Below are positions 33,480 through 42,371 of a stretch of DNA of 64,000 nucleotides, piece by piece. Source of the DNA: an uncultured Myxococcales bacterium (GTDB lineage: Bacteria > Myxococcota > Myxococcia > Myxococcales > Myxococcaceae); the NCBI GenBank assembly GCA_937980205.1, contig CALJKW010000025.1:1-64000 (forward strand), written 5' to 3'. Both the position numbers and the translations under genes were made by a program. Position 1 is the stretch's first letter. Every line of letters begins with the position of its first letter. Under the pieces are notes generated by a model. It was not told where the DNA came from, made no database searches, and saw nothing but the letters and a program-made list of their open reading frames with translations.

Positions 33480-34076
33480 TCAATGGAAGAAGCTCAGCCC
33501 GGCATCGCGCAGCAGCCTGATCAGCAGCGACATCGGCAGCCCCTGCACCGAGGTGCGGTCTCCGTCGACGGCCGAGAACAGCGCCTGGCCGCGGCCCTCG
33601 ATGCGGTAGGCGCCGGCGCAGCCCTCCCACTCGCCGAGCGCGACGTACCGGTCGATCTCGTCGCGGTGCAGCGGGAACACCGTCAGCTTCGCGACGTCGA
33701 CCTCGCAGTGAAAGTAGCCGGGCCCGACGACGCAGACGCCGGTGAGAATCTCGTGCGTGCGGCCCGAGAGCGACTCGAGCTGCTTGCGCGCGGCGGCCGC
33801 GTTCGGCGGCTTCCCGAGCGCCTTGCCGTCGAGGTCGACGAGCTGATCAGCGCCGATGATGAGCGCCTGCGGCCAGCGGCCCAGCACCGCGCGCGCCTTG
33901 CGCTCGGCGAGCATCGCGACGGCCGCGCGCGTCGACGTCCCCGGAGGAACCGTCTCCTCCACGCCCGGAGTCTCCGCGCGGAAGGGCATGCCGAGCGAGG
34001 TGAGCAGGGCCCGGCGACTCGGAGAGGTCGAGGCGAGCACGAGCTCGGAGAACAGGCCGTTGAGGTGCATCGTCAC
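33480..34076 (-). CDS. maf: Maf-family nucleotide pyrophosphatase
   Basis: A 198-aa cytoplasmic pyrophosphatase of the Maf/HAM1-like family that hydrolyses (d)TTP/UTP or modified nucleotides; which subfamily is unclear. The N-terminal substrate loop LASTSPSRRALL (14-25), conserved Glu residues, GADQLV (about 75-80) and GKP..A and the late YRIEGRG-type segment are present. The start is ATG 34076, with a second ATG two codons on. It is divergent from a lipoprotein gene. Confidence 0.95.
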   Translation of the reverse strand: MTMHLNGLFSELVLASTSPSRRALLTSLGMPFRAETPGVEETVPPGTSTRAAVAMLAERKARAVLGRWPQALIIGADQLVDLDGKALGKPPNAAAARKQLESLSGRTHEILTGVCVVGPGYFHCEVDVAKLTVFPLHRDEIDRYVALGEWEGCAGAYRIEGRGQALFSAVDGDRTSVQGLPMSLLIRLLRDAGLSFFH

Positions 34077-34219
34077 GATGTAGGGGGCTTCTTACCTGAT
34101 CCTCGCAGTCGACAGGGCTGGTGCCTGGGTACTCCAGTTGCGCTTCGCGCGCTTCGGGAACCTCGCGGAAAGACTGCTGGTGACCCGGCGCATGCCTCTT
34201 GCTGACGCTGAGCCCCAGA

Positions 34220-34810
34220 ATGCGCCTCGTTCTGGCCGCCGCTGTCGCAGGGCTCATGGCATCGGCCTGCGCGCACACCGTCACGAACGAGCAGCGCCTC
34301 GACGGCATGACCGACGTCGTCGTCGACTCGAACGAGGACCTCGGCGAGCTGCGCTGCCGCGAGACGGCGCCCGAGGTGCAGCTCGCCCGCGACCGCAGCC
34401 AGAAGAAGAGCGAGCGCCTCGCGCGGTACCAGGACGCCATCTCCGACGCGAGAGAGAGCGCCGCGCGCTTCGACGAGGCGTTCCGCAAGGACCCCGACCT
34501 CGTCTACGGCCCGAACGCGCAGGAGTGGAAGCGCCGGCAGCTCGGCTGCACCGAGCTCGCCGCCACGCTCGAGCGCGAGAGGAACCGCGTCGACCTCGAG
34601 GTCGAGGCCGCGCCGGCGGTGGTCGAGAAGAAGCCCGCGCCGGCTCCCGCTCCGGTCGTCGCCGAGCCCGCGAAGTCCGCCGCCGACGAGGCGTTCGACG
34701 AAGACGCTGATCAGCTCCGCGCCAAGTACACGAAGAAGAAGACGAAGGTCGCGAAGGCGAAGAAGTCGTTCAAGAAGAAGCGCCGCGGCGTCTCGCTGGC
34801 CGCGCGCTGA
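34220..34810 (+). CDS. hypothetical lipoprotein with basic C-terminus
   Basis: About 196 aa from ATG 34220 (MRLVLAAAVAGLMASACAH), a classic signal peptide with lipobox ASAC. The mature part has a helical charged region (LARDRSQKKSERLARYQDAI, ESAARFDEAFRKDP) that could be coiled coil. A short Ala/Pro linker follows, then a very Lys-rich tail (KKKTKVAKAKKSFKKKRR). An in-frame TTG seven codons upstream is less likely. No family recognised. It may bridge membrane and an anionic partner through the basic tail. Confidence 0.82.
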   Translation: MRLVLAAAVAGLMASACAHTVTNEQRLDGMTDVVVDSNEDLGELRCRETAPEVQLARDRSQKKSERLARYQDAISDARESAARFDEAFRKDPDLVYGPNAQEWKRRQLGCTELAATLERERNRVDLEVEAAPAVVEKKPAPAPAPVVAEPAKSAADEAFDEDADQLRAKYTKKKTKVAKAKKSFKKKRRGVSLAAR

Positions 34811-34865
34811 ACGAGCGCACATCCGCCCCATAGCCACCGGCACGAGCGTTGCCTCGTCCGAAGGT

Positions 34866-35606
34866 ATGGCTTCCGCATCGCGTAACGGCTCCCGCGGTTT
34901 CGACCCCTTGGAGCTGCTCCAGTTCTCGCCGCTGGTGCCTCTTGTCCCAGTCGGTGGTGCGCTGGTGCATTTTGCCGCGCGACCCAAGGCCTGGTCGAAG
35001 CCGATGCGCTGGGCGCTCGCCGCCGCGACGACGCTGACCGCGCTCAACCTCGCGCGGTGGCAGATGAAGCGGCACTTCACGCCGAAGCCGAAGTACGAGG
35101 TGCTCGCGCGGCTGGGTCGCCTCGAGGTTCGCCGCTACGAGGCGATGGTGCTCGCGGAGACCGAGGTCGAAGGGGGCTTCGATGAGGCGCTCGACGAGGG
35201 CTTCTCGCGGCTCGCCGCGTTCATCTACGGAGACAACTCGCGCGCGAACCAGCCGTACGAGAGCGAGCGGCTGTCGATGACCGCGCCCGTCACCGCGGGC
35301 GAGAGCCAGGCGGGGCTGCGCACGGTCTCGTTCGTGATGCCGCCGGGGAAGCAGCTGTCCGAGCTGCCGCAGCCGTACGACCCGCGCATCCAGGTGCGCG
35401 AGCAGCCCGGCCGCGTCATCGCGGCGCTCGTCTTCCGCGGGAGGTACTGCGGCGACCGCGTGCAGCGCGCCGAGCGCGAGCTCATGCAGCTCGTGTCCGC
35501 GAAGGGCCTCAAGGCACGCAGCGCTCCGGTGTTCGCCGGGTACGACGCCCCGTCGATTCTGCCCGCGCTGCGGCGGAACGAAGTCTGGGTCGAGCTCGAC
35601 GCGTAG
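34866..35606 (+). CDS. SOUL-family haem-binding protein with membrane helix
   Basis: A 246-aa protein. One or two N-terminal hydrophobic stretches (LLQFSPLVPLVPVGGALVHF and MRWALAAATTLTALNL) precede the SOUL domain (about 78-245). Family features include KYEVLARLGRLEVRRYEAMV, FSRLAAFIYGDN, the KLSMTAPV-like block ERLSMTAPVTAG and the late RPAPVF-type region. SOUL proteins bind haem or tetrapyrroles in several lineages; binding here is inferred. The gene follows the lipoprotein gene by 55 bp. Confidence 0.92.
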   Translation: MASASRNGSRGFDPLELLQFSPLVPLVPVGGALVHFAARPKAWSKPMRWALAAATTLTALNLARWQMKRHFTPKPKYEVLARLGRLEVRRYEAMVLAETEVEGGFDEALDEGFSRLAAFIYGDNSRANQPYESERLSMTAPVTAGESQAGLRTVSFVMPPGKQLSELPQPYDPRIQVREQPGRVIAALVFRGRYCGDRVQRAERELMQLVSAKGLKARSAPVFAGYDAPSILPALRRNEVWVELDA

Positions 35607-35622
35607 GCCGGTCTCGGGGACC

Positions 35623-36678
35623 TCAGTGCTTGATGACCGCGAGCTCGTACGGCCCCGCGACGTCCTGCTTCATCAGCCCCAGCTTCACGTCCTTCCGCAC
35701 GACGCCGGTCGCCGAGATGGAGTGGTGCTCGAACACGCGGAACAGGTACGCCTCCGGCGCGCGCCCGTCGGGGAACAGCGCGAGCACGTCGCCCTCGACC
35801 TTCCACGCGCCGTCGCCGGTGAAGCTCGACGTCACCAGCTCGATCTCCGTGGAGGAGATCTGATGCGCGGTGGTGAGCCCGCCCCAGTGCTGGTAGCGCC
35901 CGTTGGCCGCGAACACGTACTCCTGGCCGCTGTTCGCCTGGAACAGCGACCACTGGCCGACGACCGAGACCGCTGACGCGGTGAGCCCGCTGAAGTCCAG
36001 GCTGTAGGCGAGCTGCCGCCAGCGCAGCTCTCCGATGATGCCGGCGGTGTTGTCGTGGGCGAGCTGCGTGCAGCCGTCGTTCTCCGGCGAGTAGCCGAGG
36101 ATGGGCACCACCTGCGAGCCCAGTCCGACGAGCAGGATGTGGCCGCGCTCCGGGCTCGGCCCCGTCTTCCGCAGCTCGGCGCGCAGCTCGACCCAGTCCC
36201 AGCCCTTCGGCGAGCGGCCCTGCGTGCGGTTGCCGATGAGGTTCGTGCCGTAGTTGTCGTCGAGCACCTGGTAGCCCTGCGCCATGTAGCCCTGCACGAG
36301 GATGTCGTTGGCCTGCTGGGCGAGGTCGCCCGATGCCGCCACCGGCGCGTTGATGGTGATGCCGCACGTGTTGATGCCGCCGCTGCCCATGTCGATGAGG
36401 TCGTAGCGGCTCGTCTGATCCGTCCCGGTCATCCCGGGCGGAACGATGAACGAGACGCCGTTCCACGTGACGCGCGTGCCCTGCGGCGCCCACTGCGGAG
36501 GCGGCGCCACCAGCGCCACGCCTCCGCCGCTGCCGCCGGCTCCGCTGCCTCCGCCGGTCGCCTCTCCTCCGCCGGTGCTCGAGCCGCCACCGACGCCTCC
36601 GATGGGACCGCTGCCGCTCGAACAGCTCGCCGCGAGCAACGCCGCGACGAGCGCCACCCCCGAATTCCATGCGCTCAT
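35623..36678 (-). CDS. hypothetical lipoprotein with Gly/Ser-rich linker
   Basis: A 351-aa lipoprotein: MSAWNSGVALVAALLAASC gives a signal peptide and lipobox Cys. A Gly-rich linker (about 22-53) is followed by a globular region of ~290 residues with the phrases VTWNGVSFIVPPGMTG and INTCGITINAPVAASGDLAQ. The C-terminus, VFEHHSISATGVVRKDVKLG, is beta-like. I recognise no family and no catalytic residues. The gene is on the strand opposite the SOUL gene and converges on it. Confidence 0.85.
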   Translation of the reverse strand: MSAWNSGVALVAALLAASCSSGSGPIGGVGGGSSTGGGEATGGGSGAGGSGGGVALVAPPPQWAPQGTRVTWNGVSFIVPPGMTGTDQTSRYDLIDMGSGGINTCGITINAPVAASGDLAQQANDILVQGYMAQGYQVLDDNYGTNLIGNRTQGRSPKGWDWVELRAELRKTGPSPERGHILLVGLGSQVVPILGYSPENDGCTQLAHDNTAGIIGELRWRQLAYSLDFSGLTASAVSVVGQWSLFQANSGQEYVFAANGRYQHWGGLTTAHQISSTEIELVTSSFTGDGAWKVEGDVLALFPDGRAPEAYLFRVFEHHSISATGVVRKDVKLGLMKQDVAGPYELAVIKH

Positions 36679-36719
36679 GGGCGCGCAAGATAACTGCCTC
36701 GCGCGCGAGGTCTAGCTCT

Positions 36720-39700
36720 CTAGAGGCACGCCACGCGGTACGTCACCGTCATGACCGCGCCGGCGCCCGGCACGAACAGCGGCTCGAAGATGACCGCGTT
36801 GCTGACCGAGTCGTAGTGCCAGACCGGCGCGCCGCGCGGGTCGGTGGGCAGCACCTGCTCGGCGCCCTGGCCCTGATCGATGGTGATGGTGATCTGGTTG
36901 CCGGCGGTGAGGTCGGGCTCCGCGGTGAGGAAGAAGTTGGTCCGGTAGCCGAACGCGCGCTTCGACAGGTTCTCGAGCGCGGTGGCCCAGTTCTGCGTGC
37001 AGATCTCCTCGCGCAGACCCCCGAGCGCGGTGGTCAGGTAGATGTGCTTCGGGTCTTGCGGCGGGCCGTCGTAGGTGCAGCCCGCCGGGGCCTGCGGCAG
37101 GAAGGGGCCGATGATGTTGTACGAGAACATGTTCGGGTTCTGCGCGCCCTTGATGTTGCGCAGCTGGTTCTCGTACACGACCGCGGCCGCCGGGCACTGA
37201 TCCGGAGCGTCGGTCACGCCGACCACCGCGAGCACGGCGTCGTGCCGCAGGAACCCGGCGTTCTCGTTCGTGACGAGCGGCGACGTCAGCGCCTTCACCG
37301 CGATGCACGAGATGCCTTCGTCATAGCCGGTGGTCCCGACCTGCACCTTCTGGCGGAAGAGGTTCTGCACGTCCGGCGTCGTCGGCGTCAGCACCTTCGG
37401 GTTCGTCGGCGTGCCGTGCAGGTAGCCGGCCATGGCGGCCGTCGACCCCGACATCTCCGTGTTGGTGACGCCGATGTGGTAGTCGATGTTCTGCTGCGTC
37501 GCGAAGCTGATGAACGAGCTGAAGTTCGCCGCGAGGCTCATCTGCTTGTTCGACATCGAGCCCGAGTCGTCGATGACGAGCAGGATGTCCGCCTTCGGCC
37601 GCGAGTCCTGGCGGAACACGTCGGTGTTGAGGCCGAACGCGTCGCCCTTGCCGCGCAGCGTGACGACGTAGTCGACCACCGAGCCGTTCTGGTTCACCTT
37701 GAGCAGGAAGGCGCCGGTGTCCGCTCCGTCGTCGAGCGGCTTGTAGCGAATGGCGAACGTCTGCGGCATCGAGCCGCTCGTGATCTGCGTGCCGTTGCCG
37801 AAGCTCGGCGTCCCGTCGATGTGGAACTCGGGGCACACCGTCGTGCCGGTGCAGTACATCGTGCCCGGCGGCGCGCCCGCCGCGCTCAGCATGCCGTAGC
37901 TGATGACCGTCACCGGGTTCGTGCACGTGTTGTAGATGCTGAACGTGCGGCGCGGCGAGTTGCAGTTCTTCTGCACCGTGCCGAAGTCGAGATCGTGCGG
38001 CGTGATGGTGAGGCACGCGGTCGCGATCGAGGCGCTGAGCGAGATCTCCTGCTGCGGGTCGTTGATGCGGCTGATGCCGAACTGCACCGCGCCCAGCACC
38101 TGCTGCACCTGGCCCGTCGTCGCGCCCTGCGGCCACGCGCGGACGGTGACGTTCTTGACCTCGCCGGGCATGAGCTCGAGCTGATCGATGGCGCCCGCGG
38201 GCAGCGAGAACACCGGGTCGGAGCCGGCCTTCATGTCGAGCGCGGTGATGAGGCACGTCTCATTCGGGTTCGTGCCGAGGTTGCGAATCTGGAACGACAG
38301 CTCGCGGTACTGCGGCGGCGTGACGAGGCCGAAGTTCAGCGACGTCGGCGTGATGGCGGCGTTGCAGGGAGGCACGTCGACCGACTGCGCCTTCACGTTC
38401 ACCGTGACCTCCGGCTCGTCGGGGTCGTTCGAGAAGAACGTGACGTCCCACTCCTGGTTGAGGTTCACGCCGCTCGGCTGAACGCGGACCGGCACGTCGA
38501 GGAACTGGGTCGCGAGCGCCCGCAGGCCGACCTGCGCGTTGTACGACGCCGGCAGCTCGTTGCGGCACGGCTGCGCCGGGTAGTTCACCGGGTCGTAGAC
38601 GCCGACGCAGATGTCCGTCAGCGGAGAGCTGCCGTTCTTCGGCGTGACGCGGAACGGCTCGTTCGGTCGGCCGAGGTGCAGGTGGGCGGAGACGTCGGGC
38701 GGGTTCGGGTCGGTGCCGACGTTGCGGATGGTGATCTTCCGCTCGACGAAGAACGGCGTCGTCGCGTTCATGAAGAACGGCACGCGGCCGAAGTTGAGCG
38801 CCGCCGGCTTGAGGTCGATGTCGGGGCCTCCGCCGACGCCGCGCAGCGGGCAGGCGAACATGGGCTGCTTCGCGAGCGTCGTGGCGCCCACCAGCGCGCC
38901 GTTGCGGACGCCGAGGTTCGCGGGAGTGAAGGTCAGCTGCACCGGCGCGGCGCCGGCGGTCAGCGCGCCGTTGGTGCGCACGGCGGCGGGAATCGTGACC
39001 GTGTCGGCGCCCAGCAGGCGGTACTCGCTCGACGGCGCGCTGCCGATGCGCGTCGCGAGGTTGGTGACCGTGATGGCCTTGTTGCTCAGGTTCTGCAGCA
39101 TCAGCTCGCGCTGCACGGTGAGGCCCGGCGTCACGTAGCCGAAGTCGACCGGGCTCGGAGCGCACGCGAGCACCTGGCTCACGCCGGTGCCGACGAGCTT
39201 GATGGTCAGCTCGGGGCACGCCTCGGCCGCGCGCGCCTTCACCAGCGCGAGGTAGTCGCGCGCGTCGGTCGGCTTGAACGTGAAGACGAGGTCGCGCGAG
39301 CCCGCCGCGGGGATGGTGACGGTGCCGGTGATGGACTCGGGAGCGAAGCCGAACGCGGTGTCGTCGCCCGAGTTCGAGGTGATGGCGCCGATGGTCGCGG
39401 TGGCGTCGAGCGGCGACGTGTTGCGCACCGGCTCGACGTGTTTCGCCTGGTCGTCGAGCATCACCGCGCCGAAGTCGATGGTCGCCGGCAGCACGCAGGA
39501 GCCCGCGATGGCCGTGCCCTTGAAGGTGAGGGTGGAGACTTCGCTGCCCGGCGCGACGTTGAGCACGTGCAGCTGAACCTTCGACTCCCAGTCCTTCGTG
39601 ACGACGGTGGCGTCGGTCTCGAGCGGCGCGTCGAACGTGAGGTCGTAGGTGACGCTCTCGCCGGCGCCGAGCGTGGTGCGGGTGAAGGCGAGCTTGAAGA

Positions 39701-40007
39701 CGGCCGGCAGCTCGTCGAGCGTGTCGCCGAGCTTCACGTTCGCGCCGCTCTCCTTGGTGACGCGGTCCAGGTCGAGGGCGCGCAGGCCGCGGTTCTGCAC
39801 CGTGACCTTCAGCGTCTTCGAGGTGCCCATCGGCACCCGGCCGAAGTCGTAGGTGCCGTCCCGCGAGGTGATCTGGGTGCCGTCGACGTCGTAGATGACC
39901 GCGACCTCGCCATAACTCGGAGGCGGCGTCTTCCCTCCGCCACAATCCGCGCAACCGGAGACGAAAGCGACGGCCAACGACGCGGCAAACAGGCGACTCG
40001 AGTGCAT
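36720..40007 (-). CDS. large lipoprotein with choice-of-anchor-D domains and a vWA domain
   Basis: About 1,095 aa from ATG 40007. The signal peptide ends in AFVSGC. The N-terminal two thirds hold at least five ASH/choice-of-anchor-D-type beta domains, recognisable by phrases such as TYDFGRVPMGTSKTLKV, TIDFGAVMLDDQ, PVDFGYVTPGLT, ALNFGRVPFFMN and DLDFGTVQKN. Residues about 790-960 form a von Willebrand A domain with the MIDAS start DDSGSMS. The C-terminus is beta-rich. Such proteins are typically exposed at the cell surface and mediate metal-dependent binding. No partner gene is obvious. Confidence 0.9.
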   Translation of the reverse strand: MHSSRLFAASLAVAFVSGCADCGGGKTPPPSYGEVAVIYDVDGTQITSRDGTYDFGRVPMGTSKTLKVTVQNRGLRALDLDRVTKESGANVKLGDTLDELPAVFKLAFTRTTLGAGESVTYDLTFDAPLETDATVVTKDWESKVQLHVLNVAPGSEVSTLTFKGTAIAGSCVLPATIDFGAVMLDDQAKHVEPVRNTSPLDATATIGAITSNSGDDTAFGFAPESITGTVTIPAAGSRDLVFTFKPTDARDYLALVKARAAEACPELTIKLVGTGVSQVLACAPSPVDFGYVTPGLTVQRELMLQNLSNKAITVTNLATRIGSAPSSEYRLLGADTVTIPAAVRTNGALTAGAAPVQLTFTPANLGVRNGALVGATTLAKQPMFACPLRGVGGGPDIDLKPAALNFGRVPFFMNATTPFFVERKITIRNVGTDPNPPDVSAHLHLGRPNEPFRVTPKNGSSPLTDICVGVYDPVNYPAQPCRNELPASYNAQVGLRALATQFLDVPVRVQPSGVNLNQEWDVTFFSNDPDEPEVTVNVKAQSVDVPPCNAAITPTSLNFGLVTPPQYRELSFQIRNLGTNPNETCLITALDMKAGSDPVFSLPAGAIDQLELMPGEVKNVTVRAWPQGATTGQVQQVLGAVQFGISRINDPQQEISLSASIATACLTITPHDLDFGTVQKNCNSPRRTFSIYNTCTNPVTVISYGMLSAAGAPPGTMYCTGTTVCPEFHIDGTPSFGNGTQITSGSMPQTFAIRYKPLDDGADTGAFLLKVNQNGSVVDYVVTLRGKGDAFGLNTDVFRQDSRPKADILLVIDDSGSMSNKQMSLAANFSSFISFATQQNIDYHIGVTNTEMSGSTAAMAGYLHGTPTNPKVLTPTTPDVQNLFRQKVQVGTTGYDEGISCIAVKALTSPLVTNENAGFLRHDAVLAVVGVTDAPDQCPAAAVVYENQLRNIKGAQNPNMFSYNIIGPFLPQAPAGCTYDGPPQDPKHIYLTTALGGLREEICTQNWATALENLSKRAFGYRTNFFLTAEPDLTAGNQITITIDQGQGAEQVLPTDPRGAPVWHYDSVSNAVIFEPLFVPGAGAVMTVTYRVACL

Positions 40008-40068
40008 GTAGGGAATCCTCGCGGGCGGCATGAGACTTGTTTCCTGCCGCAGGGTCAAACCACGTGAC

Positions 40069-40084
40069 AGGGCGGTAACGCCCT
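40069..40084. terminator. weak hairpin after the response-regulator gene
   Basis: Perfect 6-bp stem AGGGCG/CGCCCT with a four-base loop, 4 bp past the 40089-41444 stop on its downstream side. There is no T-tract, so it is at best a weak terminator or an RNA-stability hairpin. Confidence 0.35.
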
Positions 40085-40088
40085 CAGC

Positions 40089-41444
40089 TCACGCGTCGTC
40101 GGCTTCGGACGGGCCGATCAGCTTGTAGAGCGTCTTGCGGTCGACGCCGAGCAGGCGCGCCGCTTCGCTCTTGTTGCCGCCGGTGTGCTGCAGCACGTGC
40201 GCCGCGTAGCGCCGGTTCAGCTCGGCGAGCGTGGGCAGATCTGCCGCGAAGTTCGTGGGTTTCACCGTCGCGTCGCCGATGGGCGCGGGGATGTCTCCGG
40301 GCCCGATGACGCCGGTGGTCGACAGCGCCATCGCGCGCGCCACGACGTTCTCGAGCTGCCGCACGTTGCCCGGCCAGTCGTAGGCGGCGAGGCGCTCCAT
40401 CGCCTCCTTCGTCACCAGCGGAGCCGCTCCGCCGCGCGCGTGGGTCTGCGCGAAGTGGTCGACGAGCGCCGGAATGTCCTCCGTGCGCTCGCGCAGCGGG
40501 GGCAGGTGCAGGTGCACCACGTCGAGCCGGTAGAGCAGGTCCTCGCGGAACCGCTCCTCCTCCACCAGCGCCTTGAGGTCCTTGTTCGTCGCGGCGACGA
40601 CGCGGACGTCGACCTTCACCGCGGTGCTCTCGCCGACGCGGCGGATCTCGCCTTCCTGCAGCGCGCGCAACAGCTGCGACTGGACGCGCAGGCCGACGTC
40701 TCCAATCTCGTCGAGGAAGAGCGTGCCGCCGCTCGCCTCTTCGAACAGGCCGCGCCGCGCGCTCTGCGCTCCGGTGAACGAGCCCTTCGCGTGGCCGAAC
40801 AGCTCGCTCTCCATCAGCGACTCGGCGATGGCGCCGCAGTCGACGGGGATGAACGGCCCCGACGCGCGGCCCGAGCGCTGGTGCAGCGAGCGGGCGACCA
40901 TCTCCTTGCCGGTGCCGGTCTCTCCGGTGATGAGCACGGGGACGTTGCTCTGCGCGGCGCGGGCGACCTGCTTGTAGACCTCGAGCAGCGCCGGGCTGCG
41001 GCCGACGAGCGCCGACTGCTTCACCTGCTGGCGCAGGTGCTTGTTCTCTTCGACGAGCCGCTTCTGATCGAGCGCGCGGCGCGCGAGGCGCACGATGGAG
41101 TCGACGTCGAACGGCTTCGAGACGTAGTCGAACGCCCCTTTCTGAATCGTGTCGAGCGCATGCTCGATGTTGCCGTACGCGGTCAGCACGATGACCGGAG
41201 TGTCCGGGTGCGCCTCTTTGCTCGCGTTGAGGACCTTGAGGCCGTCCGACGGGTCGGGCATCGCCATGTCGGTGAAGACGAGGTCGGTGCCGGCGCCCTG
41301 CTGGAGCTTCGCGAGCGCGTCGGGCGCGTCCTTCGCCTCGTCGACGCTGCCGAACGTCTCCAGCAGGCGGCGCAACAGGTCGCGCGCGTGCGGGTCATCG
41401 TCGACGACGAGGATGCGGGCTTTCAACGGGTCGGCACCATACAC
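40089..41444 (-). CDS. NtrC-family sigma-54-dependent response regulator
   Basis: A 451-aa enhancer-binding regulator. The receiver domain (about 9-125) has the acidic triad DDD (15-17) and phospho-acceptor Asp59 (TDMAMP). The sigma-54 AAA+ domain (about 148-380) has Walker A GETGTGKE, the loop GSFTGA (usually GAFTGA) and Walker B GGTLFLDEIGDV, plus the R-finger region. A Fis-type helix-turn-helix ends the protein (NKSEAARLLGVDRKTLYKLI). The start is GTG 41444; a TTG at 41426 (before KARILVVDDD) is an alternative. The adjacent divergent metallo-beta-lactamase-fold gene is only 11 bp away. Confidence 0.94.
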   Translation of the reverse strand: MYGADPLKARILVVDDDPHARDLLRRLLETFGSVDEAKDAPDALAKLQQGAGTDLVFTDMAMPDPSDGLKVLNASKEAHPDTPVIVLTAYGNIEHALDTIQKGAFDYVSKPFDVDSIVRLARRALDQKRLVEENKHLRQQVKQSALVGRSPALLEVYKQVARAAQSNVPVLITGETGTGKEMVARSLHQRSGRASGPFIPVDCGAIAESLMESELFGHAKGSFTGAQSARRGLFEEASGGTLFLDEIGDVGLRVQSQLLRALQEGEIRRVGESTAVKVDVRVVAATNKDLKALVEEERFREDLLYRLDVVHLHLPPLRERTEDIPALVDHFAQTHARGGAAPLVTKEAMERLAAYDWPGNVRQLENVVARAMALSTTGVIGPGDIPAPIGDATVKPTNFAADLPTLAELNRRYAAHVLQHTGGNKSEAARLLGVDRKTLYKLIGPSEADDA

Positions 41445-41455
41445 TCGCGCGCCCG

Positions 41456-42358
41456 ATGAAACGACGACTTGGCATCGCCGCGCTGGTGCTCGTCGTGCTC
41501 TGCGTCCCCGCGTACTGGTGGCTCTTCGTCTCGGCGGAAGAGGCAGAAGGCCGCTGGCCCCTCGAGCTGAACGAGCTGCGCAAGGCGGCGCGCTCCATCG
41601 AGGGAGAGCTGCCGGCCGACGTCCGCTTCGAGAAGGTCACCACGTTCGCGTTTCCGTCGACCGCGATGGTCGCCGGCTCCGGCTGGAGCGAGCGGCTGAT
41701 GACGTGCTTCTCGTACCAGCTCGTGTACGCCGACGGCCGCACCGCGGTCGTCGACGCCGCGATGGACGAGAAGACCGCGCGCAGCGAGCTGCCGGTCAAG
41801 GAGTACGACGCCGCGGCCTGGGCCCGCGTCCAGTCGGCGCTGAAGGCGGCCGAGCTCGTCGTCGCCACGCACGAGCACTACGACCACCTCGGCGGCGCCA
41901 CGCTCGACGCCGACGTCTGGGACAAGACGGTGGTGAACCCCGCGCAGCTCGAGCACCCCGAGAACCTGCAGCCGCTCACCTACCCGGCGAAGAAGCCGAA
42001 GCAGGTCGTCGACTACCAGGGCCTGCACGCGGTCGCGCCGGGCGTGGTGCTGGTGCGCACGCCGGGGCACACGCCCGGCTCGCAGCTCGTCTACGTGCTG
42101 CGCAAAGACGGCCGCGAGCTGCTCTTCCTGGGCGACGTCGCCTGGATGATGGAGAACGTCGAGCGCGTCCGCGAGCGCGCCCGCATCGTGACGATGATGA
42201 TGAGCGAGAACCGCGCGAACGTGCTGCAGCAGCTCGCCGCGGTGAAGGCGCTCTTGCAGCAGGAGCCCAGGCTCGGCGTCGTCGCCGGCCACGACGGCGC
42301 GCAGGTCGACGCCCTCGCCGCCCAGGGCTTGCTCGCGCAGGGGTTCGTCGGTCCATGA
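41456..42358 (+). CDS. membrane-anchored metallo-beta-lactamase-fold protein
   Basis: A 300-aa protein with an N-terminal helix (IAALVLVVLCVPAYWWLFV) that anchors or exports it. The MBL domain carries the zinc motif HEHYDHLGG (about 140-148), TPGHTPGSQ, GDVAW and AGHDG, so ligands for a di-zinc site appear intact. It is a generic hydrolase fold; substrate unknown. The gene starts 11 bp from the divergently oriented response regulator, so the two probably share a very short promoter region. It is followed by a membrane protein gene 13 bp on. Confidence 0.9.
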   Translation: MKRRLGIAALVLVVLCVPAYWWLFVSAEEAEGRWPLELNELRKAARSIEGELPADVRFEKVTTFAFPSTAMVAGSGWSERLMTCFSYQLVYADGRTAVVDAAMDEKTARSELPVKEYDAAAWARVQSALKAAELVVATHEHYDHLGGATLDADVWDKTVVNPAQLEHPENLQPLTYPAKKPKQVVDYQGLHAVAPGVVLVRTPGHTPGSQLVYVLRKDGRELLFLGDVAWMMENVERVRERARIVTMMMSENRANVLQQLAAVKALLQQEPRLGVVAGHDGAQVDALAAQGLLAQGFVGP

Positions 42359-42371
42359 TGGCCACCGCCGC

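Noticed and set aside
36669..40067. Long plus-strand frame opposite the vWA lipoprotein
   Set aside because: Same shadow pattern; the minus-strand protein has a signal peptide, clear beta domains and a MIDAS motif.
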